Source of the DNA: Rhizobium sp. Q54
GTDB taxonomy: Bacteria; Pseudomonadota; Alphaproteobacteria; SHVZ01
Direction of reading: 5' to 3'
DNA length: 64,000 nucleotides
Assembly (NCBI GenBank): GCA_945871425.1
Contig: CAMBVS010000006.1
Span: 1-64,000, forward strand
Made by a program: the position numbers and the translations under genes. The number at the start of each line of letters is the position of its first letter. Position 1 is the first letter of the stretch. Below, piece after piece: positions 56,502 through 64,000 of the stretch. The notes beneath the pieces are model-generated. The model worked only from the letters and a program-made list of their open reading frames with translations, had not been told where the DNA came from and did no database searches.

Positions 56502-58073
56502 TCAGGGCGTCAGGGCGACCTGGGCCTGACGAGCGGCGATCGCGAAAAGACCAGATTCCTCAAGCATCTGCTTGGCGACCTTAAACTCAAAATCGGTCTC
56601 GGCGGAGCGGGCGGCGCAGGCCTTGCGCGCGGCTTCGGCCCCGGCGCTTTCGCCTTGCCGGACGAACTGGCTGCGCTGGGCGTAGGCGGCCCCGAGCTCC
56701 GGCGCGTTCCGGCGGAGATCGGCGATGAACGGCGCCGGATCGCCGGAGTAGTTGCTGGTGCACACGCTCGGCAGCACGCCGATGCGGTTCCAGGGATGGC
56801 CGGTGGGAGAGAACATGCGGGCCCAGGTGATGGTCATCTCGCCATCGTTGGGCAGGCGCATGACCGTCTGGACGCTGCCCTTGCCGTAGGAGGTCGAGCC
56901 GATGACGACCGCGCGGTGGTTGTCCTGGAGCGCCGCTGCCACGATCTCGGCCGCCGAGGCCGAGCCGCCGTTGATCAGGACGATCATCGGCAGGCCGCGG
57001 GTGATGTCGCCGCTGGTCGCGCGGTAGCTCTGCTTGGCACGCGGGTGGCGTCCCTCGGTCGCCAGGATTTGGCCGTCGTCGAGGAAGAGGTCGGCGACGT
57101 AGACCGCCTGGTCCAGGAGGCCGCCGGGGTTGCCGCGAAGGTCGAGGATCAGGCCCTTGAGGCCGGGGCCGTGATCGGCGATGGCGCCGGTGACCGCATT
57201 CTCGACCTGCTTGGCGGTGCGCTGGTTGAAGCCGGTGACCCGGACCGCGGCGGCACCGCCTTCATGCTTCACCGTCACCGTCGCCGGCACGATCCGCGAC
57301 CGCTTGAGGGATACATCGAGGCGCTTGCCCTCCCGCTCGATCGTCAGATTCAGGGTCGAGTCGATCGGACCACGGAGCTTGTCGAGGACGTCGGTCGAGG
57401 AGAGACCGGCCAGCGGCTTGCCCCCGGCCATGACGATCTTGTCGCCGTCCTTGAGGCCGGCGCGGGCGGCCGGCGTCTCCGGCATGACCGAGGAGATGGC
57501 GACCCCGGCTTCGGTGATCGCCAGAGTGACGCCGATGCCGCCGAAGCCCTCGCGGGACGCCCGCGACTGCCGGGCGGCGTCGGCGGAGGAGTAGCGCGAG
57601 AAGGCGTCGAGATCCGACAGCTCGGCCTCGAAGACCGCCTTGTACAAGGCCTCGTTCGAGGCATCCTTGAGGGGCGAGTAGTGCAGCCGGCTCTCGGCCA
57701 GGACGTCGACGGTCAGGCGGGCCCAGCGAAAGGGATCGTCACCTCCCGGCAACTGGAAGCTCCGGGCCTCGGACTTGTTCACGGTCAGGGTGAGCTGGCG
57801 GTCATCGGCGGTGAAGGCGAAGCTGGGATCCAGCGTCTTCAGCCCCGAAAGGCCCTGCAACGTCAGGGTCCTGAGGTCGAGGCGGTTGATGTAGTAGTCC
57901 GATAGCCCGTCGTAGCCGACACCGAACACATCGCGTGCGCGATCGAGGCTGGCAGAGGCCGGCAATTGATCGGAGGACGAGGAAGAGGAGGCGCAGCCGG
58001 CTGACAGGAGAAGGGCAAGAACGGTTCCCGCGCGGCCGGCACGATGCAGACGGGGCAGTGAGAAGCGTGTCAT
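56502..58073 (-). CDS. S41 family C-terminal processing peptidase, lipoprotein
   Basis: A 523-residue serine protease. A lipoprotein signal covers 1-26 with lipobox LSAGC (C27), then a Ser-rich linker. A PDZ domain is at about residues 185-270 (ITEAGVAISSVMPETPAARA and GLKDGDKIVMAGGKPLAG). The S41 core has LKGLILDLRGNPGGLLDQAV, then LINGGSASAAEIVAAALQDN with the nucleophile serine, and GSTSYGKGSVQTVMRL with the lysine of the Ser-Lys dyad. It probably processes periplasmic or outer-membrane proteins. The ATG at 58073 gives the lipoprotein signal; two upstream starts (to 58163) do not. It is in the rnr neighbourhood, facing away from a decayed PAS fragment. Confidence 0.93.
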   Translation of the reverse strand: MTRFSLPRLHRAGRAGTVLALLLSAGCASSSSSSDQLPASASLDRARDVFGVGYDGLSDYYINRLDLRTLTLQGLSGLKTLDPSFAFTADDRQLTLTVNKSEARSFQLPGGDDPFRWARLTVDVLAESRLHYSPLKDASNEALYKAVFEAELSDLDAFSRYSSADAARQSRASREGFGGIGVTLAITEAGVAISSVMPETPAARAGLKDGDKIVMAGGKPLAGLSSTDVLDKLRGPIDSTLNLTIEREGKRLDVSLKRSRIVPATVTVKHEGGAAAVRVTGFNQRTAKQVENAVTGAIADHGPGLKGLILDLRGNPGGLLDQAVYVADLFLDDGQILATEGRHPRAKQSYRATSGDITRGLPMIVLINGGSASAAEIVAAALQDNHRAVVIGSTSYGKGSVQTVMRLPNDGEMTITWARMFSPTGHPWNRIGVLPSVCTSNYSGDPAPFIADLRRNAPELGAAYAQRSQFVRQGESAGAEAARKACAARSAETDFEFKVAKQMLEESGLFAIAARQAQVALTP

Positions 58074-58335
58074 CCGAGGGGCATCCGAGTTGTCGCGGCC
58101 ATCGGGGATATGCATCGACTGTGCCGGTTTGCGTTGCGGAAATCCAGGGTCGCCGTGAAACAAGCAGAAAAAAATGTGATTTCCGGTGAGTTTGGGAGAC
58201 TCCGTCGGATAGGGTTCGGCGCACGGCGAACCTCCCGAGCGTCACGGAGATGAGAGGCTGAGTCGCAAGCACGGTATTGAGGGATGTGGCTGCCCGATAT
58301 CCGGATCTGACGCCGGGACCCCGAGACCGGCGGCT

Positions 58336-58605
58336 TCTTCTGTCGACTGCGCCTATCGCTTTTCCGAACGGCGGGTGGTGGGCGAGCGTCTCTTTCTGCC
58401 GCTGGCGCCATCACGCAACGACGACGGCGGCATCCTCGGCATCACCGACGCCCGCGGCCATGAGATCGACGAGGAGGTCTTGCGCGAGGTCTCGGGCGAC
58501 CCTTGCGTCATCCGCGCCGGCGACTGCCTCGCTTACGATGCGACGCCGCCGGAGGCCGCCCCTCCGGCCGCCGTGCCGCCGGCCGGCGCTCTCCCAACAG
58601 GCTGA
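58336..58605 (+). pseudogene. Remnant of a PAS-type signalling protein
   Basis: In the 434-base stretch without an intact gene (58074-58507), a + strand frame is open to the stop at 58605. It encodes VDCAYRFSERRVVGERLFLP followed by LAPSRNDDGGILGITDARG, which resembles the end of an alphaproteobacterial PAS domain where a 'yr...er.llPL..dg..v..ilG' pattern occurs. There is no proper start: the frame upstream lacks a sensor beginning, and the 3' end overlaps the antisense end of rnr by about 100 bases. I read it as a truncated fragment; a GTG at 58375 could still start a 76-residue product. The other part of the gap, 58074-58335, holds only AT-richer promoter-like sequence upstream of the S41 gene. 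Confidence 0.35.
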
Positions 58606-60712
58606 AGACGAGGCCGCCCTTGACCGGGTCGGCATCGGCGAGACGGACCTGGACCGGCTGGCCCAGCTGGAAGACCACCCGTGTCTTCCGGCCGATCAGC
58701 CGGTGGTGCGGGGCATCGTACTCGTAGTAGTCGGAGCCCAGGGTCGAGACCGGCACCAGCCCGTCGGCGCCGGTGTCGTCGAGCGAGATGAACAGGCCGA
58801 AGCGCGAGACGCCGCTGATCCGGCCGGAGAACTCGCCGCCGACCTGGCTCGACAGGAACAGCGCGGTATAGCGGTCGACCGCGTCGCGCTCGGCCACCTG
58901 GGCGCGACGCTCCGTCATCGAGATGTGCTCGCCGATCTGTCGCATCCGCGCCGCCTCGGCGTCGGTCAGCCCGTCCTCGCCGAGCCCGAGCCCCTTGATC
59001 AGGCCACGATGCACCAGCACGTCGGAGTAGCGGCGGATGGGCGAGGTAAAATGCGCATAGCGCCGGAGCGCCAGGCCGAAATGGCCGAGATTGTCGGGGC
59101 TGTACATGGCCTGGGCCTGGGAGCGCAGCACCAGGTCGTTGACCATCTGCTTGTAGGGCGTATCGGCGGCGCGGGAGAGCAGCCGGGTGAAGTGCTTGGG
59201 CTGCAGCACCTGGCCCTTCGGCAGCGAGAGATCGATCGACTCCAGGAACACCCGCAGGCCCTCGAGCTTCTCGTAGGTCGGCCGGTCGTGCACCCGATAC
59301 ATGCAGGGAAGGCCCCTGGCCTCCAGCGTCTCCGCCGCCGCGACGTTGGCGCAGATCATGAACTCCTCGATCAGCTTGTGGCTGTCGAAGCGAAGGCGCG
59401 AGCGGATCGCCAGCACGTCGCCGTCGGGGCCGAGGAAGACCCGGCGTTCGGGAAGATCCAGGTCGAGCGTCCCGCGCTTCTCGCGGGCCCGCAGAAGGGC
59501 ACGAAAGGCGCCGTAGAGCGGTTCGATCACCCGCTCCATCAGCGGGAAGGCGGTCTCGTCCGGCTTGCCGTCGCGGGCATTCTGGACCTGGTCGTAGGTG
59601 AGCCTCGCCGCCGAGCGCATGAGGGCTCGCCCGAAGCGGTGGGAGAGGAGGCGCCCTTCCTTGTCGAGGGTCATGAAGGCGACCATCACCGGCCGCGGCA
59701 CCTTCGGCTTCAGCGAGCAGAGCTCGTTGGAGAGCGCCTCCGGCAGCATCGGCACGACGCGGTCGGGCAGGTAGACCGAGTTGCCGCGCTGGAAGGCAGC
59801 GCGGTCGAGCGGGCTTCCCGGCGTCACGTAGTGGGCGACGTCGGCGATGGCGACGACGATCTTCCAGCCCTCGCCGTCGGGCTCCGCATAGACCGCGTCG
59901 TCGAAGTCGCGGGCATCGTCGCCGTCGATGGTGACCAAAGGCAGCTCGCGCAGGTCCTCGCGGTCGCCGGGCGCGGTCACCGGCTTGGCCGTCTCGGCCT
60001 GGACGACCGCGTCCTCGGGGAAGGCGACGGGAATGTCGTGAGCGGCGACGGCGAGCGCGCCGATGGCGCGCGGATCGTCGGAGGAGCCCAGGCGCTCGAC
60101 GATGCGGGCTTCCGGCAGGCCGTTTCGAGCCGTCGGCAGCACCTCGGCCGAGACCAGCTCGCCGTGCTCGGCGCCGCCGGCATCGACCCGCGAGACCCTG
60201 AACTCGCTACGGCTGCGCTTGTCGGCGGGAACCAGCCGTCCGCCATCCGGGCCGAGCCGGTAGGTGCCGACCACCCGGTCGGAGGTGGTCGGGATGCGGC
60301 GGAGCACCGTCGCTTCGTAGAGGCGGGCCGATCGCTTGGAGAGGCGGGCGAGCAGGCGGGTTCCCGGCGGCAGCGCCGGCGAGCCCCGTTTCTCCTGGAC
60401 GATGATCCGGGGCGGCTCGCCGTCTCCCTCCCAGACCAGCGGCCGGGCTAGGGTCTCACCGTCCTCGTCGGTCCCGGTGATGACGATCGGCGACACTTCG
60501 GCGAGGCGCCCGGGCGGCGGGGCGGACTTGCGGATGCGCCCGACCGTGCCTTCGGCCGACAGCTCCTTCAGCAGCGCCTTGAGCGGCACGCGGTCGTCAC
60601 CGGTGATCTGGAATGCGCGTGCGATCTCGCGCTTGCCGACCGGGGTCGGGCTCTCGGCGATGAAGGTCCGAAGCTGGTCCTTGGTCGGAAGCGGCGGTTT
60701 CTTGCGCGCCAT
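58508..60712 (-). CDS. rnr: Ribonuclease R
   Basis: A 734-residue 3'-5' exoribonuclease able to degrade structured RNA. An N-terminal winged helix (PTPVGKREIARAFQI), cold-shock-like domains, the RNB catalytic domain with IDGDDARDFDDAVYAE (metal-binding aspartates), YLPDRVVPMLPEALSNELCS, and AQAMYSPDNLGHFGLALRRY plus AHFTSPIRRYSDVLVHRGL follow in order. An S1 domain (SGRISGVSRFGLFISLDDTG) and a short basic Arg/Pro tail end it. It matches the alphaproteobacterial pleD-rpmG-rnr-topA order, here separated from topA by two phosphatase genes that look like insertions. The ATG at 60712 is four bases after the inositol-phosphatase stop. Confidence 0.97.
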   Translation of the reverse strand: MARKKPPLPTKDQLRTFIAESPTPVGKREIARAFQITGDDRVPLKALLKELSAEGTVGRIRKSAPPPGRLAEVSPIVITGTDEDGETLARPLVWEGDGEPPRIIVQEKRGSPALPPGTRLLARLSKRSARLYEATVLRRIPTTSDRVVGTYRLGPDGGRLVPADKRSRSEFRVSRVDAGGAEHGELVSAEVLPTARNGLPEARIVERLGSSDDPRAIGALAVAAHDIPVAFPEDAVVQAETAKPVTAPGDREDLRELPLVTIDGDDARDFDDAVYAEPDGEGWKIVVAIADVAHYVTPGSPLDRAAFQRGNSVYLPDRVVPMLPEALSNELCSLKPKVPRPVMVAFMTLDKEGRLLSHRFGRALMRSAARLTYDQVQNARDGKPDETAFPLMERVIEPLYGAFRALLRAREKRGTLDLDLPERRVFLGPDGDVLAIRSRLRFDSHKLIEEFMICANVAAAETLEARGLPCMYRVHDRPTYEKLEGLRVFLESIDLSLPKGQVLQPKHFTRLLSRAADTPYKQMVNDLVLRSQAQAMYSPDNLGHFGLALRRYAHFTSPIRRYSDVLVHRGLIKGLGLGEDGLTDAEAARMRQIGEHISMTERRAQVAERDAVDRYTALFLSSQVGGEFSGRISGVSRFGLFISLDDTGADGLVPVSTLGSDYYEYDAPHHRLIGRKTRVVFQLGQPVQVRLADADPVKGGLVFSLLGERRPAARRPEGRPPAASHRKRGSRRRG

Positions 60713-60715
60713 TAT

Positions 60716-61513
60716 TCAGACTCCGCTTCGGCCGGTGACTGTCGCAACCAGACGGTCGAATATTCCCGGTGCTGATACGACGTAGTCGACTCCGTCGGCG
60801 GGCGCATCTTCATGGCTTGGCCCGAATGCGGCCAAGCGAGCTCCGGCTTCGGTCGCGATGAGTCCCGCGGCAGCAGCGTCCCACAGATGTATGCGATCGA
60901 CGAAGCCGGTCAAGCGACCGTCGGCAACCCAGCAGATGTCCAGCGCAGGAGCGGCAAGACGACGGATGTCGCCGAACGCAGACAAGAGCGGCTTCAGCCT
61001 GTCGACCAGCGCGTCGACATTTGTCCTCACATGAGGGAACCCCGTGGCAATCAACGCGCGTCGGATGTCGGTGAGTGACGATGCCTTGATGGTCTGACCA
61101 TCGCGGTGTGCGCCGTTGCCGCGAATTGCCCAGAAGGTCTGGCCATGAAACGGCGCATGGACAACGCCGAGCACTACTTCGCCCTCAAGCGAGAGAGCGG
61201 CTGACACAGCCACGTGATCTTGTCCGTGAACGAAGTTCGCGGTCCCGTCGAGAGGGTCGACGATCCAGCAAGGCGCCGTCCCCACCTTGATGCCTCCATG
61301 CGACTCTTCCGATAGCATCGCGTGATCGGGATACGTGGAGGCGATGCGTTGCCGGAAATGTAGGGCGACCGCGACATCCGCGTTGGTGACAAGCTCAAAA
61401 CCCGGTTTACCGTCGACGACAACGTCACCCTTGTTACGCGCCTCGCGAAGGATCGCTCCCGCTTCGCGGCAGACGGCCAGCGCGAACTCGAGATATCGGC
61501 TTTCACGGGGCAT
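60716..61513 (-). CDS. Inositol monophosphatase family protein
   Basis: A 265-residue phosphatase of the IMPase/CysQ/FBPase fold. The metal-binding motif is WIVDPLDGTANFVHG (D86, D89, T91), with a preceding acidic pair in AMLSEESHGG (E69, E70) and a second motif in IHLWDAAAAGLIATEAGA near residue 205. It needs magnesium and removes phosphate from inositol phosphates, 3'-phosphoadenosine phosphates or sugar phosphates; it could be any of these. Base composition is visibly less GC-rich than rnr and topA on either side. It ends three bases before rnr and starts 27 bases after the HAD gene on the same strand, so the two phosphatases form one insertion. Confidence 0.92.
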   Translation of the reverse strand: MPRESRYLEFALAVCREAGAILREARNKGDVVVDGKPGFELVTNADVAVALHFRQRIASTYPDHAMLSEESHGGIKVGTAPCWIVDPLDGTANFVHGQDHVAVSAALSLEGEVVLGVVHAPFHGQTFWAIRGNGAHRDGQTIKASSLTDIRRALIATGFPHVRTNVDALVDRLKPLLSAFGDIRRLAAPALDICWVADGRLTGFVDRIHLWDAAAAGLIATEAGARLAAFGPSHEDAPADGVDYVVSAPGIFDRLVATVTGRSGV

Positions 61514-61540
61514 CGCTGGTGGATTGATCGGTGGAAGCCG

Positions 61541-62224
61541 TCATTCGGCGATGCCCGCCGCCGACGCGGTCAGGATGAGCTTGCGGACGGCATGCAGGTC
61601 GCTGACAACGCCCGTGCACAGGGACTGGATCGCTGGCGTTGGGCTAAGAAGATCAGGGACCATTAGAGTCATCATTCCGGCAGCTGACGCGGAGCGAACC
61701 CCGTTGTAGGAATCTTCCAGAGCTAGGCATAGAGCGGGGGCCACACCGAGGCGTTTCGCAGCCGTCAGGAGCGGGTCGGGCGAGGGTTTGCTGGCGACAT
61801 AGTCTCCGTGTCCGATGACCGCATGGAAACGGTCGGCCAAGCCATGGGCAGAGAGATGGCTCTGCACAGTCGAGTGGGCCGACGAAGTCGCAATGCAGCG
61901 AGGCATCTCGAGCTGGTCAAGAAAGTCGAGCAGTTCGACGACGCCGGATTTCAACCGGAGTTGCGTGGCGGCCAGCAGCTCGAAATGACCGATCATCTGT
62001 TCGAAATATTGGTCTATGGGGAAGTCTGATCCCATTTGTTCCAGAAGCATTACTCGGCTCCGGACCCACGGCACTCCTATGGTGCGTTGAACAACCGCTG
62101 TCGGCAGGTTGTGACCTCCAACGGTCGCCGCCGCTAGAAACGCCTCCTGATAGAGCGTCTCCGTATCGAAAATCAGCCCGTCCATGTCGAAGATCACGGC
62201 GACTGGCATATGCGGAAGCGTCAT
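61541..62224 (-). CDS. HAD superfamily phosphatase, beta-phosphoglucomutase-like
   Basis: A 227-residue HAD enzyme. Motif I is IFDMDGLIFDTETLY with nucleophile D13 and general acid D15; the cap follows (FEQMIGHFELLAATQLRLKS); motif II is CIATSSAHSTVQ, motif III has the lysine in DYVASKPSPDPLLTAAKRLG, and motif IV is CLALEDSYNGVRSASAAGM. This is the beta-phosphoglucomutase/YniC-like subgroup (2-deoxyglucose-6-phosphatase or similar sugar-phosphate phosphatase). The start used is the ATG at 62224; 62209 and 62254 are alternatives that leave the core intact. Its base composition is the most AT-rich of any gene in the window, supporting transfer. It sits between topA and the IMPase gene in the same orientation. 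Confidence 0.92.
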   Translation of the reverse strand: MTLPHMPVAVIFDMDGLIFDTETLYQEAFLAAATVGGHNLPTAVVQRTIGVPWVRSRVMLLEQMGSDFPIDQYFEQMIGHFELLAATQLRLKSGVVELLDFLDQLEMPRCIATSSAHSTVQSHLSAHGLADRFHAVIGHGDYVASKPSPDPLLTAAKRLGVAPALCLALEDSYNGVRSASAAGMMTLMVPDLLSPTPAIQSLCTGVVSDLHAVRKLILTASAAGIAE

Positions 62225-62325
62225 TGTCCATGTGTAGTCGCCACCCAGCGGCACCGCAACGTCGGCGGACTGCTCGACCGCTCTCAGTTGTCGCGCGGGT
62301 TACGCACATGGCCGAGACCGGACGC

Positions 62326-64000
62326 TCAGTCGGCAGCGGCCTTCTTGCGACCGCCCGACGTTTTCGCCGTAGGCTTCTTGGCCGCGGGTTTCGCGGCCTT
62401 GGGTGCCGCAGCCGGTTTCTCGGACGGCTTGGCCGCCGCCTTGGCGGCGCGGCCCTTCTTCGGGGGCGGACCCTTGGCGGCCTTTTCGGCGATCAGCTTG
62501 ATCGCTTCGTCGAGGGTGACGGCCGACGGCTCCGTGCCGCGCCTCAAGGTGGCGCGGACGCTGCCGTGCTGGACGTAGGGACCGAAGCGGCCCTTCCTCA
62601 GCGTGATCGGCTTGCCGTCGTCGGGATGCTTGCCGACTTCGACCGCGGGAGATCCCGCGCCTTCGGCCGCCAGCAGGTCGACCGCGCGGTTGATGCCGAC
62701 GGTGAGCACGTCCTCGTCCTTGGGCAGCGACTTGAAGCGCGCGCCGACCTTCAGATAGGGACCGAAGCGGCCGATGCCGGCGGTGATCATCTCGCCCGAC
62801 TCCGGGTGCTTGCCGAGCTCGCGCGGCAGCGCCAGCAGCGCGATCCCCCGCTCGAGCGTGACGTCCGCCGGCGCCAGGCCGCGCGGCAGCGACACCCGCT
62901 TCGGCTTGACCTTGCCCTCGGCCTCGCCGAGCTGGACATACTGACCGTAGGGCCCGCGCTTCAGCGTCACCGCCTTGCCGGTTTCGGGATCCTTGCCGAG
63001 CTCGCGCTCGCCGCCCTCGGCCGACGCGCCGTCCTCGGAGCCGCCTTCGACCACCAGGCGTCGGGTGTACTTGCACTCCGGGTAGTTCGAGCAGCCTAAG
63101 AAGGCGCCGAACTTGCCGAGCTTGAGGCCGAGGCGGCCTTGAGTGCAGGACGGGCAGGCGCGGGGATCGCCCTGGCCCGGGACCTCGGGGAAGAAATGCT
63201 GGCCGAGATCCAGGTCCAGGGTCTCGATCACCTGCTTGATGCCGAGGTCCTTGGTGCCGCCGATGGCGGTGGAGAAGTCACGCCAGAAGTCGCGCAGCAC
63301 CTGCTTCCAGTCGAGGTCGCCCTCGGCCACCTCGTCCAGCTTACCTTCGAGGTCGGCGGTGAAGCCGTATTCGACGTAGCGCTGGAAGAAGTTGGAGAGG
63401 AAGGCGGTGACCACGCGCCCGGTGTCTTCCGGGATGAAGCGCTTGCGCTCGAGGCGCACATAGTCGCGGTCCTGGAGAACCTGCAGGATCGAGGCGTAGG
63501 TCGAGGGCCGGCCGATGCCCAGCTCCTCCAGTCGCTTCACCAGGCTCGCCTCGCTGAATCGGGGCGGAGGCTGGGTGAAGTGCTGCTCGGGCTTGACCTC
63601 GCCCTGGGTCAGGGCCTGGCCGTTGGTCAGCGGCGGCAGGCGGCGGTTGCCGTCGTCGTCGGCATCGTCGTCCTTGCCTTCCTGGTAGAGCTTGAGGAAG
63701 CCATCGAACAGCATGATCGAGCCGGTGGCGCGAAGCACGGTCTTGCCGGCGGCGTCGGCGACGTCGACGCCGGTCTGGTCGAGCTGGGCCGCCTCCATCT
63801 GGCAGGCGACGGCGCGCTTCCAGATCAGGTCGTAGAGCTTCCGCTGATCGTCCTCGAGGTATTGAGACACCTCGGCGGGAAGCCGGCCGAGATCGGTCGG
63901 GCGGATCGCCTCGTGTGCTTCCTGGGCGTTCTTCGCCTGGTTCTTGAAGGTGCGCGGCTCCTTCGGCAGGTAGCGGTCGCCGAATTCGCGCAGGATCACC
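62326..64000 (-). CDS. topA: DNA topoisomerase I, C-terminal part (5' end outside window)
   Basis: The frame covers 557 residues to the window end and continues beyond it. It is the C-terminal half of a type IA topoisomerase: NAQEAHEAIRPTDLGRLPAE, then a helical region with YASILQVLQDRDYVRLERKR and FLSNFFQRYVEYGFTADLEG, the zinc-type CPSCTQGRLGLKLGKFGAFL with CSNYPECKYTRR, and several repeats of the topo C-terminal type (GPYGQYVQLGEAEGK, GRFGPYLKVGARFKS, GRFGPYVQHGSVR). The end is a Lys/Ala-rich tail with KPAAAPKAAKPAAKK. The enzyme relaxes negative supercoils. The active-site tyrosine lies outside the window. It follows the rnr cluster as in related genomes. Confidence 0.96.
   Translation of the reverse strand, partial: VILREFGDRYLPKEPRTFKNQAKNAQEAHEAIRPTDLGRLPAEVSQYLEDDQRKLYDLIWKRAVACQMEAAQLDQTGVDVADAAGKTVLRATGSIMLFDGFLKLYQEGKDDDADDDGNRRLPPLTNGQALTQGEVKPEQHFTQPPPRFSEASLVKRLEELGIGRPSTYASILQVLQDRDYVRLERKRFIPEDTGRVVTAFLSNFFQRYVEYGFTADLEGKLDEVAEGDLDWKQVLRDFWRDFSTAIGGTKDLGIKQVIETLDLDLGQHFFPEVPGQGDPRACPSCTQGRLGLKLGKFGAFLGCSNYPECKYTRRLVVEGGSEDGASAEGGERELGKDPETGKAVTLKRGPYGQYVQLGEAEGKVKPKRVSLPRGLAPADVTLERGIALLALPRELGKHPESGEMITAGIGRFGPYLKVGARFKSLPKDEDVLTVGINRAVDLLAAEGAGSPAVEVGKHPDDGKPITLRKGRFGPYVQHGSVRATLRRGTEPSAVTLDEAIKLIAEKAAKGPPPKKGRAAKAAAKPSEKPAAAPKAAKPAAKKPTAKTSGGRKKAAAD

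Noticed and set aside
58277-60451. A 724-residue + strand open frame
   Set aside because: It is antisense to rnr, which has all its motifs.
1-64000. tRNA/rRNA genes, CRISPR arrays, insertion sequences, prophage or attachment sites
   Set aside because: I looked for tRNA T-arm patterns, regularly spaced repeats, transposase motifs and integrase genes and saw none. A computed scan (tRNAscan, CRISPR finder, ISfinder) would be decisive.

Overview
The window is GC-rich, densely packed chromosomal DNA from an alphaproteobacterium. The strongest evidence is a DivK homologue followed directly by a PleD homologue (phospho-Asp at position 53 in both), an alpha-type DinB with an N-terminal four-cysteine extension, a DUF1849/EipB protein, and two gene orders I recall as typical of the class: rpsF-rpsR-DUF2232-rplI-dnaB-alr-(mlaEF)-radA-cvpA-purF and dinB/divK-pleD-rpmG/rnr/topA. 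A Rhodospirillales-like lineage seems plausible, but the genus cannot be read from the sequence. No tRNA, rRNA, CRISPR array, transposase or phage gene was seen.

Layout. 1-6.1 kb: a nucleotide-sugar epimerase (5' end outside the window) and a DegT-type sugar aminotransferase on the + strand, then on the - strand a compact run of solute-binding protein, TatA, methyltransferase, polyprenyl-phosphate glycosyltransferase, small flippase-like protein and RidA-like protein. This looks like a lipid-linked amino-sugar pathway. 6.2-20.6 kb: accessory metabolism and signalling. It holds a metallo-beta-lactamase-fold protein, an Hpt phosphotransfer protein, an FAD monooxygenase with a DUF2783 partner, a Tat-exported protein, an orphan AsnC-type sensor domain, RhlE, a hydrolase pair leading into a GT41 (O-GlcNAc-transferase-like) protein, a PAS protein, a D-aminoacylase, a serine hydrolase of class A beta-lactamase fold, an HxlR regulator and a cysteine-synthase-like enzyme. 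20.6-28.3 kb: a sulfatase, an aspartoacylase-like enzyme and a peptide-type binding protein, then an operon of two related small membrane proteins with a secreted nuclease, then an amidohydrolase.

28.3-39.4 kb is the core - strand block: rpsF and rpsR, a DUF2232 membrane protein, rplI, dnaB, alr, mlaE, mlaF, radA, cvpA, purF and an SDR enzyme, many joined by 4-base ATGA/GTGA overlaps. 39.5-45.4 kb on the + strand holds an unusual NTF2-like/Phd-like fusion, an AEC transporter and the fatty-acid cluster fabD-fabG-acpP-fabF-mltG. 45.3-51.4 kb carries a divergent LysR/flavin-protein pair with a palindromic operator, rnd, a SPOR-type lipoprotein, a diguanylate cyclase and eipB. 51.4-64 kb is the cell-cycle and genome-maintenance block: dinB with a ROK kinase, divK-pleD, rpmG, a coiled-coil protein with a perfect CtrA-type site upstream, an S41 lipoprotein protease, rnr, a less GC-rich phosphatase pair, and the C-terminal part of topA, which runs off the window end.

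The most unusual items are the stress-fold/antitoxin-motif fusion next to rpsF, the nuclease/membrane-protein operon, the CtrA-type site beside divK-pleD, DnaA-box 9-mers in front of dnaB and rhlE, several enzymes with altered active-site motifs, and a G9 tract in the ribosome-binding position of a lipoprotein gene. Two stretches longer than 300 bases have no intact gene: 20562-21059 and 58074-58507. Each seems to hold decayed signalling-gene fragments.
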